Shown here in pieces: positions 1 through 5,410 of a DNA stretch of 5,640 nucleotides; within the stretch, counting starts at the first letter, position 1, and each line of letters opens with the position of its first letter. Origin of the DNA: an uncultured Sutterella sp. GTDB taxonomy: Bacteria > Pseudomonadota > Gammaproteobacteria > Burkholderiales > Burkholderiaceae_F. The DNA lies in NCBI GenBank assembly GCA_905198475.1, contig CAJKCQ010000098.1, positions 1 through 5,640 of the forward strand, in the 5' to 3' direction. A program made the translations under genes and the position numbers. The notes beneath the pieces are model-generated. The model worked only from the letters and a program-made list of their open reading frames with translations. It did not search any database and was not told the origin of the DNA.

Positions 1-88
1 GCCGCGAGGCTCAGCGAATCAAGAAGCTCCGGCCTTCAGGCCGGAGAGTGATCACAATCTTCAGACTTCTCCCGCTTTTCCCGCATTC
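1..88. other. Left-edge flank, no complete gene
   Basis: No complete gene is visible. The + strand frame 1 stops at 49-51 (TGA), and frame 3 runs from the edge to a TGA at 117-119, overlapping the next gene. Frame 2, the frame of the acyltransferase at 89, has no stop back to base 2, so an upstream start or an in-frame upstream coding end cannot be excluded. The stretch also holds a perfect hairpin (27-46) and the 8-base palindrome GTGATCAC (48-55). No ribosome binding site or good promoter was seen. It could be the 3' end of an upstream gene, including a tnpB-like gene, or plain spacer. Confidence 0.5.
27..46 (+). repeat. Perfect 8-bp hairpin, IS200/IS605-like right end?
   Basis: CTCCGGCC (27-34) and GGCCGGAG (39-46) are exact reverse complements around the tetraloop TTCA. 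No T-run follows on the + strand. On the minus strand only CTTCTTGATT follows, so a terminator reading is weak. From memory of the family, the pattern GAAGC, GC-rich arm, TTCA loop, second arm, GAG, then TCAC resembles the 3' ends of IS200/IS605 (IS1341-type) tnpB elements, where the stop codon or last codons overlap such a hairpin. Reading through it in frame 2 gives QEAPAFRPESDH. This is resemblance only; no transposase domain is in the window. Confidence 0.35.
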
Positions 89-907
89 ATGCCCTCCGCC
101 ACGTCAGCCCCGTCCTTGAAGCACGTCCTCACGGCTCCCTTCCGGCTCGCCTTCACGGCCTTCGCGTTCGCGCTCTTCGGGCTCGGCGGCGCGGGCTTCG
201 GGCTTCTCGTGACGCCCGTGCTCGCCGCGACGAGCGGGTCGGCGGCGCAGCGCCGGCGCCGGGCGCGCCGCATCGTGCGCTGGTGGTTCGGGCGCTTCGT
301 CGCCGTGATCGAACGCCTCGGCCTCGTGCGGGTGCGCGTGAAGAACCCCGAGGCGTTCATGAAGCCGGGCGCCGTCTTCACGGCGAACCATCCGTCGCTG
401 ATCGACGTGGTCTGCCTCATCTCGATCGTGCCGGAGGCGACCACAATCGTGAAGGCGTCGCTCCTCAGGAACTGGTTCACGCGGGCGCCCATCCGCGCGG
501 CGGGCTACGCCGCGAACGACGCGGGTCCGGCGGCGCTTCCCGCCCTCGCCGAAGATCTCGCCTCGGGCGCCGCCTTCGTGATCTTTCCCGAAGGCACGAG
601 AACGCCCTCGGACCTTCCCGCGGGCGAAATTCCGCGGCTCCACCGCGGTGCGGCGCAGCTCGCGCTCCACACCGGGCGGCCGATCACGCCGGTGCGGATC
701 ACCGCGCACCCGCGATGGCTCACGAAGGACCGCGGCTGGTGGCACCTCCCCGAGGAGCCGATGACCCTCACCTTCGAGGCGCTCCCCGAAATTGAGGTTG
801 AACCCTACCTCACTCTTTATAATTCCGACGCCCGCAGAGCCGCGCGCCGGCTCACCCAGGACCTCGGCCGGCTGCTCTTCGAGCGGCCCACCACCAACGC
901 ACACTGA
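89..907 (+). CDS. Lysophospholipid acyltransferase family protein of an APE cluster (ApeD-like)
   Basis: This 272-residue protein belongs to the PlsC-type acyltransferase superfamily. The catalytic HX4D motif is H101-P-S-L-I-D106, and the substrate-binding block FPEGTR is at 166-171. A third conserved block lies around R186-G187, followed by GRPITPV at 196-202. Residues about 20-46 are a hydrophobic segment, probably one inner-membrane anchor, followed by a basic RRRRARR stretch (55-61). The length is normal for the family. Being 7 bases before two acyl carrier protein genes points to the APE pathway, where such an enzyme is thought to transfer an acyl or polyene chain; the acceptor is unknown. 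The ATG at 89 has no Shine-Dalgarno sequence and the frame is open to the window edge, so the start is uncertain. The 3' part (about 790-825) has unusually A/T-ending codons that coincide with a TATAAT. The family is certain, the exact substrate is not. Confidence 0.88.
   Translation: MPSATSAPSLKHVLTAPFRLAFTAFAFALFGLGGAGFGLLVTPVLAATSGSAAQRRRRARRIVRWWFGRFVAVIERLGLVRVRVKNPEAFMKPGAVFTANHPSLIDVVCLISIVPEATTIVKASLLRNWFTRAPIRAAGYAANDAGPAALPALAEDLASGAAFVIFPEGTRTPSDLPAGEIPRLHRGAAQLALHTGRPITPVRITAHPRWLTKDRGWWHLPEEPMTLTFEALPEIEVEPYLTLYNSDARRAARRLTQDLGRLLFERPTTNAH
792..823 (+). promoter_or_regulatory. Candidate internal promoter inside the acyltransferase gene
   Basis: A perfect TATAAT lies at 818-823 in an otherwise GC-rich gene. 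Possible -35 boxes are TTGAGG (792-797, spacer 20) and TTGAAC (798-803, spacer 14); neither spacing is optimal. The local codons (ATT, GTT, ACT, CTT, TAT, AAT) are unlike the G/C-ending codons around them, suggesting constraint beyond the protein. Transcription from here would start near 830 and give an 80-90 base leader before the first carrier-protein gene at 915. This is inferred from sequence only. Confidence 0.35.
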
Positions 908-914
908 GACGACG

Positions 915-1178
915 ATGGAAAACACCCTCATCCCCGAAATCCAGGCGCTCATCATCTCCTCGCTCGGCCTCGAGGACATTCAGCCCGAAGACATCAACCC
1001 CGACGAACCGCTCTTCGGCGAAGGCCTCGGGCTCGACAGCATCGACGCCCTTGAACTCGGCCTCGCCCTCAAGAAGCGCTGGGGCGTGACCCTCACCGCC
1101 GAGAGCGAGGAAGCCCGCAGCGTCTTCAAGAACGTCCGCTCGCTCGCCGCCTACATCGAAACCCACAAACAGAACTGA
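915..1178 (+). CDS. apeE: Acyl carrier protein, APE type (ApeE-like)
   Basis: This is an 87-residue carrier protein. The phosphopantetheine attachment site is S42 in GLGLDSIDALEL (37-48), preceded by LFGEG. The C-terminal half (KRWGVTL, then VFKNVRSLAAYI) has the usual helix pattern of a stand-alone carrier protein. I chose the ATG at 915, 7 bases after the upstream TGA, because it gives the normal family length. An in-frame start at 792 would run deep inside the acyltransferase gene. The ribosome site is weak (GAGACGA at 906-912 overlaps the upstream stop), so translational coupling is likely. It should carry the growing or starter acyl group as a thioester in the cytoplasm. The glycine-rich LFGEGLGLDSIDALE motif is characteristic of the first of the two carrier proteins in APE clusters. 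Assignment as ApeE rather than ApeF rests on order and this motif. Confidence 0.92.
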   Translation: MENTLIPEIQALIISSLGLEDIQPEDINPDEPLFGEGLGLDSIDALELGLALKKRWGVTLTAESEEARSVFKNVRSLAAYIETHKQN

Positions 1179-1181
1179 CAA

Positions 1182-1466
1182 ATGACTGAATTCAACCCTC
1201 AGGAGCAGAAGGTCTACGACGTCCTCTCCGACATCCTCGTCAATGAGTTCGAGATCCCGGCCGACAAGATCAAGCCGGAGGCGCGCCTCTACGAGGACCT
1301 CGACATCGACTCCATCGACGCCGTGGACATGATCGTGCAGCTCAAGCCCCTCCTGGGCGGCCGCCGCGTCTCCCCGGAGGCCTTCAAGCAGGTCCGCACG
1401 TTCGAGGACGTCGTCCGCGTGATCGCGAAGATCATGGACGAACCCGATCCCTCGGAAGCGAAGTAG
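1182..1466 (+). CDS. apeF: Acyl carrier protein, second of an APE pair (ApeF-like)
   Basis: This 94-residue carrier protein has its phosphopantetheine serine at S44 in DLDIDSIDAVDM (39-50). The loop after helix II is LKPLLGGRRVSPEAFKQV, and the last helix begins near FEDVVRVI. It is clearly diverged from the carrier protein encoded just upstream, so the pair is not a recent duplication. The acidic tail (MDEPDPSEAK) is probably disordered. Only 3 bases separate it from the previous stop, and no clear Shine-Dalgarno sequence is present, so translation is probably coupled. Paired, non-identical carrier proteins are a hallmark of APE clusters. They are thought to have separate roles, such as starter loading versus chain extension, but which does which cannot be read from this sequence. 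Confidence 0.92.
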   Translation: MTEFNPQEQKVYDVLSDILVNEFEIPADKIKPEARLYEDLDIDSIDAVDMIVQLKPLLGGRRVSPEAFKQVRTFEDVVRVIAKIMDEPDPSEAK

Positions 1467-1470
1467 CTCC

Positions 1471-2037
1471 GTGCCGGCCTCCCGCTGGATCCGGCCGCTT
1501 TTGAGAGGGCTCGCCGCGCTCGCGGCGGGCCTTTATCCGCTCTGGGCATGGTGGGGGCTGCGCCACTGGGGCGTCCTTCCCGTCGCCGCGGCCCTCGCCC
1601 TCGTGATGCTCGTGCGCGCCGCCCTGAAGCGCGACCTCGAGTCCTGGGGGTTCTTCGCGACGGCCTCGCTCCTTGCCCTCACCTCGCTTCTCCTCGACGT
1701 CGAGGAGCCGATGCTCCTCTACCCGGTCCTCGTCAACGTCTTCCTCCTCTGGCTCTTCGGCTCCTCCCTCCGGGGAACGCCCGTGGTCGAGCGCCTCGCG
1801 CGGCTCAAGGAGAAGAACCTCCCCCCCGAGGGCGTGCGCTGGTGCCGGGGCGTGACCGAGGTCTGGTGCGGATTCTTCATCCTGAACGGACTCACCGCGC
1901 TCGCCACCGTCCTCTCGGGCGACCGCAGCCTCTGGATGCTCTGGAACGGCTGCATCTCCTACGTGCTGATCGGCCTTCTCTTCGCGGGGGAATTCCTGCT
2001 GCGGCGCCTCGTGATGAAGCGCCGCGCCCGCGGCTAG
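1471..2037 (+). CDS. COG4648-type inner-membrane protein of an APE cluster (ApeG-like)
   Basis: This 188-residue hydrophobic protein starts at GTG 1471, 4 bases after the stop of the second carrier protein. It has about six membrane segments, near residues 10-29, 34-51, 60-77, 82-99, 130-150 and 155-176. The signature block is YPVLVNVFLLWLFGSSL (84-100), then ERLARLKEKNLPPEGVRWCR and TEVWCGFFILNG (129-140), which I recognise from the uncharacterised COG4648 membrane proteins in APE gene clusters. The tail is basic (LRRLVMKRRARG), suggesting it faces the cytoplasm. No enzymatic motif is evident and the biochemical role is unknown; a membrane partner for product transfer is a guess. A weak GGAAG (1454-1458) lies 12 bases before the GTG. 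A run of seven C residues (1821-1827) encodes part of LPPEG, and the frame is intact across it. Confidence 0.85.
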   Translation: MPASRWIRPLLRGLAALAAGLYPLWAWWGLRHWGVLPVAAALALVMLVRAALKRDLESWGFFATASLLALTSLLLDVEEPMLLYPVLVNVFLLWLFGSSLRGTPVVERLARLKEKNLPPEGVRWCRGVTEVWCGFFILNGLTALATVLSGDRSLWMLWNGCISYVLIGLLFAGEFLLRRLVMKRRARG

Positions 2038-2109
2038 ACTTGAGGACTCCACCCGCCCTTCCGACCATCCGTCACTCCCGCCCACCTTCCCCCGAGGTTT
2101 CCGCCGACC
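2038..2109 (+). other. C-rich, G-poor 72-base spacer inside the operon
   Basis: This is the only sizeable gap in the five-gene run. From about 2045 to 2093 the + strand is strongly C-rich and G-poor with no evident hairpin, the composition that Rho factor favours for loading. No start codon with a good ribosome site is present; GAGG at 2094-2097 lies 12 bases before the ATG at 2110. It could be a Rho-dependent attenuation region or simply a spacer. Nothing else was recognised. Confidence 0.3.
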
Positions 2110-4008
2110 ATGCCCACCGCCACCCGCCTCTCCCGACTTCTGCGCCCCGCCCCCTCCACGCCGCTCAACCGCCCCGTCGGGGTGGACGCCTCCGGCGCGG
2201 TCCTCACCTTCCGGGGCTTTCTCGCCGCGGTCGGCCTCTGGCGCGACGCCGTGCTCAAGCTCCCCGAGGAGCGCCGCCGCACCGCGGTGCTCTACGACGA
2301 GGACGCCGTGAAGCTCGCCCCCGCGCTCTTCGGCCTCTGGGCCGCGGGCGTGCACGTGGTGCTCCCGGGCGACCTGCTCTCCGGGACGCTCGAGCGCCTC
2401 GAAGCGGGGGGCGTAGAGCTCGATGAAACCGTCCTGGCTCTGGAGGCGGCGGGGCTTGCCGGGGGCGGCCGGTCGGCGCGCCTCCCCGGGATTGAAGCGA
2501 ACGCGGAGACCCTCAACACCATGGCCGTCCCGCCGGACCTTCCGCTCCTCGACGACCGGGCGGAGCTCCTCTCGCTCCTCACGAGCGGCAGCACGGGCGA
2601 AGCGAAGCCCGTGCGCAAGCGCCTCGAGCAGGCCTTCTGGGAGCCCGAGGCGATCGACGCAGGACTCCCCGGCGGCACCGACGCGCTCGGGCCCGTCGAG
2701 GTGATCGGCACCGTGAGCGCGCAGCACATCTACGGGCTTCTCTTCCGCGTGCTCTGGCCCCTGATGAGCGGCAACGCCCTGATCGCCGGGCCTCGCCGGC
2801 ACTTTCCCGAATCGCTCGTCGAAGCGCTCGCCGCCGCGAAGGCCCGCGGCCGGCGCGCCGTGGTCGTGGCCGCCCCGGCGCACCTGAAGCGCTTCATCCA
2901 TCCCGAACTCTTTTCAAGCGTCCGCGACGCCGTCGCGGTGATCTTCTCCTCCACGGGGCCCCTTGACGAAGCGGGCGCGCGCCATGCCGCGGCCGCCCTC
3001 GGGCACTTCCCCATCGAGGTGCTCGGCTCCACCGAAACGGGCGGCATCGCCTGGCGGCGGCGCACTCCCTCGGCGGACGGAACGCTCTCGACCCCGCCCT
3101 GGCGCACGGTTCAAGGCATCACCGCCGCCGTTCGCACGGACGCGGGCGACGTCCTCTCCGAAGGCGAAGGGCTCGTGACCCTTTCCGGGCGCCACCTTGA
3201 GCGCGCGGGGTGGATCGACGGCTCGGACCGCATCCGGCTCGACGCGAGCGGCTTCACGCTCCTCGGGCGCGCCGACCGCATCGTGAAGATCGAAGGCAAG
3301 CGCGTGTCGCTCCCCGAAGTTGAGGCCGCCATAGAAAAAACCGGACTCGTCGACCGCGTGCGGGTGCTCCCGCTCCCCGAGGCAACGGCCGAAGGCGCCC
3401 GCGAGGCGCTCGCCGCCGTCGCCGAACCTTCGCCCCGCTGCCGCGAACTCCTCTTTGCCGAGGGGAAGGCCACCCTCGTGCGCCGCCTGCGCGCGCTCCT
3501 GAGGGAAGGCCTCCCCGCGATGGCGCTCCCGCGCCGCTGGCGCTTTGTGGACGAGCTCCCCGCGAACGCCCAGGGCAAGACCACCGCGCGGGCGCTGACG
3601 GCGCTCTTCGACCCGCGTCGGCCGGAATGGTTGGTGGAGTCGGACGAAAAGACCGCAAAGGGCCGGCGGCTTGCGCTGCGCTTCGAGGCGTCGCCGACCC
3701 TCCGTTGGTTCGAGGGGCATTTCCCCGGGATGCCGATTCTTCCGGGCGTCGCGCAGCTCGTGCTCGTCGAGCGCGCGCTCCGCGAGGTCTTGCCCGGAAT
3801 CGAAGGGCTCGCCCCCCGCACGGTGCGGCAGCTCAAGTTCCGCGCCCTGACGAAGCCCGGCATGAAGCTACGGCTCGTGATCGACCTCCCCGAGGGATTC
3901 GCCGACCTCGGCGGCGCGGTGCGCTTCGAATGGCGCTCGCTCGAGGGCGGCGAAGAAACCGTGCAGTCGAGCGGTGCGGCGGACTGGGCCGCCGTCGATC
4001 CCGCGTAG
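2110..4008 (+). CDS. apeH: AMP-ligase (acyl-ACP/CoA synthetase) fused to ApeI-type hotdog dehydratase
   Basis: This 632-residue fusion has two parts. Residues 1 to about 500 are an ANL-superfamily adenylating enzyme: P-loop LTSGSTGEAKPVRK (157-170), SAQHIYGLLFR (203-213), GSTETGG (306-312), the hinge region GRADRIVKIEGKR (386-398) and the likely catalytic lysine K490 in PANAQGKT. This half should activate an aromatic or fatty acid as an acyl-AMP and load it onto a carrier protein, as ApeH does in APE synthesis. Residues about 515-632 form a hotdog fold with WFEGHFPGMPILPGVAQL (533-550), matching ApeI/FabZ 3-hydroxyacyl-ACP dehydratases and placing the catalytic histidine at H537. V551 sits 14 residues after it, where FabA/FabZ have D/E. 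In many APE clusters these are two separate genes; here no stop or frameshift separates them. The ATG at 2110 has only a distant GAGG. Domain calls are firm, substrate is inferred from context. Confidence 0.9.
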   Translation: MPTATRLSRLLRPAPSTPLNRPVGVDASGAVLTFRGFLAAVGLWRDAVLKLPEERRRTAVLYDEDAVKLAPALFGLWAAGVHVVLPGDLLSGTLERLEAGGVELDETVLALEAAGLAGGGRSARLPGIEANAETLNTMAVPPDLPLLDDRAELLSLLTSGSTGEAKPVRKRLEQAFWEPEAIDAGLPGGTDALGPVEVIGTVSAQHIYGLLFRVLWPLMSGNALIAGPRRHFPESLVEALAAAKARGRRAVVVAAPAHLKRFIHPELFSSVRDAVAVIFSSTGPLDEAGARHAAAALGHFPIEVLGSTETGGIAWRRRTPSADGTLSTPPWRTVQGITAAVRTDAGDVLSEGEGLVTLSGRHLERAGWIDGSDRIRLDASGFTLLGRADRIVKIEGKRVSLPEVEAAIEKTGLVDRVRVLPLPEATAEGAREALAAVAEPSPRCRELLFAEGKATLVRRLRALLREGLPAMALPRRWRFVDELPANAQGKTTARALTALFDPRRPEWLVESDEKTAKGRRLALRFEASPTLRWFEGHFPGMPILPGVAQLVLVERALREVLPGIEGLAPRTVRQLKFRALTKPGMKLRLVIDLPEGFADLGGAVRFEWRSLEGGEETVQSSGAADWAAVDPA

Positions 4009-4030
4009 AGGTCTTGGGGTTCTCCCTTAG

Positions 4031-4057
4031 GACGGCGCCGCCCGCGGCCGTCTTCTC
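4031..4057 (+). terminator. Weak candidate terminator after the APE genes
   Basis: GACGGC (4031-4036) pairs with GCCGTC (4047-4052) around a 10-base loop, followed by the pyrimidine tract TTCTCT rather than a clean T-run. It lies 22 bases after the stop of the ligase-dehydratase gene. If functional it would separate the APE operon from the dehydrogenase gene. The 6-bp stem and broken T tract make it uncertain. Confidence 0.3.
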
Positions 4058-4063
4058 TAGAAT
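4058..4063 (+). promoter_or_regulatory. Possible -10 box for the dehydrogenase gene
   Basis: TAGAAT differs from TATAAT at one base and lies 72 bases before the ATG at 4135, in the most AT-rich part of this gap. No convincing -35 box sits 16-18 bases upstream, where the GC-rich hairpin 4031-4052 lies. Transcription would start near 4070, just before a second hairpin. Confidence 0.25.
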
Positions 4064-4076
4064 TTGCCTCACCGGC

Positions 4077-4097
4077 CCGGACGCCTCGTGCGTCCGG
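4077..4097 (+). other. 8-bp hairpin in the leader of the dehydrogenase gene
   Basis: CCGGACGC (4077-4084) and GCGTCCGG (4090-4097) are exact reverse complements around the loop CTCGT. No T-run follows on either strand, so it is not an intrinsic terminator. It lies 24 bases before the ribosome binding site of the dehydrogenase gene, so it could affect mRNA stability or bind a regulator as an inverted repeat. Its role is unknown. Confidence 0.4.
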
Positions 4098-4121
4098 CGC
4101 TTGAAGAAAAATTCATCTCAG

Positions 4122-4128
4122 AAAGGAG
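4122..4128 (+). promoter_or_regulatory. Strong ribosome binding site
   Basis: AAAGGAG lies 6 bases before the ATG at 4135 and fixes that start. It is the only near-consensus Shine-Dalgarno site in the window, in contrast to the weak, coupled starts of the APE genes. Confidence 0.85.
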
Positions 4129-4134
4129 CCCCGC

Positions 4135-5307
4135 ATGCAGTTCACTTTTCAGACGCCCACCAAGCTGATCTTCGGTCCGGGCAGGCTCGACAGTCTGCGC
4201 GATGAGGCGCTCCCCGGCAAAAAGGCGCTGCTCCTCACGTCCCGCGGCCGCTCGGTGGAGCGCACGGGCACGCTCGCTCGCGTCACCTCGATGCTTGAGG
4301 AGGCGGGCGTCGACTACGTCCACATGCCGATCGTCGAGCCCAATCCCCTCGTCACGACCGTGATGACGGCCGCGAAGCGCACCCGCGACGAAGCATGCGA
4401 CTTCGTGATCGGCCTCGGCGGCGGCTCGGTGATGGACTGCGCGAAGGCCGTGGCCATGATGACGACCAATCCCGGCGACTTCTGGGACTACATCCAGCAG
4501 GGTCAGGGCGGCCGCAAGGCGATCGCCGTCGCGCCCCTTCCGATCGTCGCGATCACGACCACCGCCGGCACCGGTTCCGAAGTGGACGGCGGCGGCGTCA
4601 TCACCAACCCGGGCACGCAGGAGAAATGCGGCTTCGGCGGCCATCCCGGCCTCTATCCGAAGCTCGCGATCGTGGACCCCGAGCTCACGCTCACGGTTCC
4701 GCCGCTTCTCACCGCCTACCAGGGCTTCGACGCGCTCTTCCACGCGGTCGAAGGCTACCTCACGAAGCGCCCGACCTACCTCTCCGACATGTACGCGCTC
4801 GCCGCCGTACGCCACATCGCCGCGGGTCTCGCCCGCGCGGTGAAGGACGGCAGCGACCTGGAGGCGCGCGAGCACGTCTCGATCGCCAACACCATGTCCG
4901 GCTACGTCATGGCCTGCTGCCGCCTCACGAGCCAGCACTCGATGGAGCACGCCCTCTCGGCCTTCCATCAGAACCTGCCGCACGGCGCGGGTCTCATCAT
5001 GCTCTCGCTCGCCTACTTCGGCCACATGATCCAGATGGGGGCGCGCAGCGACCGCTTCGTCGAACTCGCCCGCGCGCTCGGCGTGCGCGACGCCGTTCAC
5101 CCGAACGACTTCCTGCGGGCGCTCCACGACCTGCAGGTCGCCTGCGGCGTGGACGATCTGCGCATGAGCGACTACGGCGCGACGCCCGAGGAGATCCCGG
5201 CCCTCGCCGAGAAGGCCCGCCACGCCGGCGGCGCGCTCTTCGAGCAGGATCCGGTGGCGCTCACCTTTGAGGACACTGTAAGCATCTTCCAGCAGTCCTT
5301 CAGATAA
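4135..5307 (+). CDS. Iron-containing (group III) alcohol dehydrogenase
   Basis: This complete 390-residue cytoplasmic oxidoreductase should interconvert an alcohol and an aldehyde with NAD(P)H. The dinucleotide-binding motif is GGGSVMD (95-101) in the N-terminal domain, followed by TTAGTGSEV (142-150). The predicted metal ligands of the helical domain are D199 and H203 (GFDALFHAVEGY), H268 (first H of HSMEH) and H283 (LPHGAG). H272 is also conserved. The first-to-last His spacing is 15, against 14 in E. coli FucO, because of one extra residue in the loop (AFHQNLPHG). I believe this is normal for its subfamily. Length is typical. The strong ribosome site at 4122-4128 fixes the start and the terminator at 5378-5408 closes the unit. 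The physiological substrate cannot be told from sequence, and there is no sign that it belongs to the APE pathway. A large minus-strand open frame over it is a high-GC artefact. Confidence 0.93.
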   Translation: MQFTFQTPTKLIFGPGRLDSLRDEALPGKKALLLTSRGRSVERTGTLARVTSMLEEAGVDYVHMPIVEPNPLVTTVMTAAKRTRDEACDFVIGLGGGSVMDCAKAVAMMTTNPGDFWDYIQQGQGGRKAIAVAPLPIVAITTTAGTGSEVDGGGVITNPGTQEKCGFGGHPGLYPKLAIVDPELTLTVPPLLTAYQGFDALFHAVEGYLTKRPTYLSDMYALAAVRHIAAGLARAVKDGSDLEAREHVSIANTMSGYVMACCRLTSQHSMEHALSAFHQNLPHGAGLIMLSLAYFGHMIQMGARSDRFVELARALGVRDAVHPNDFLRALHDLQVACGVDDLRMSDYGATPEEIPALAEKARHAGGALFEQDPVALTFEDTVSIFQQSFR

Positions 5308-5377
5308 CCGCATTTATCCCAAACTTCGGGTTAGCCGATCCCTAACAGGAGAGGATCTTCGGAGGGAGCGGCAGACC

Positions 5378-5408
5378 AAGCAGCGTGAGAACATCACGCT
5401 GCTTTTTT
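5378..5408 (+). terminator. Strong Rho-independent terminator
   Basis: AAGCAGCGTGA (5378-5388) and TCACGCTGCTT (5394-5404) pair perfectly over 11 bp around the loop GAACA. A six-T run spans 5403-5408. It lies 70 bases after the dehydrogenase stop and has no T-run in the opposite direction, so it serves the + strand. The stretch between stop and hairpin (5308-5377) holds no gene; only a 5-bp inverted repeat GTTAG/CTAAC (5330-5334, 5342-5346) was seen. Confidence 0.93.
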
Positions 5409-5410
5409 GT

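Noticed and set aside
792..914. Upstream extension of the first carrier protein to a start at 792
   Set aside because: It would overlap the acyltransferase by over 110 bases and add residues not seen in carrier proteins; the ATG at 915 gives the normal length.
1432..2901. 489-codon open frame on the minus strand over the membrane protein and ligase genes
   Set aside because: It crosses two genuine + strand genes, is rich in Glu/Arg/Gly/His without domain motifs, and has no ribosome site.
3330..3345. Run of six A residues in the ligase gene as a programmed frameshift site
   Set aside because: The reading frame is GAA AAA ACC, which does not match a canonical slippery heptamer in phase, and the downstream frame is intact and conserved.
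4069..5313. 414-codon open frame on the minus strand over the dehydrogenase gene
   Set aside because: It mirrors a confidently recognised + strand gene. Its product is Arg/His/Glu/Ala-rich low complexity without motifs, as expected for antisense frames in high-GC DNA.
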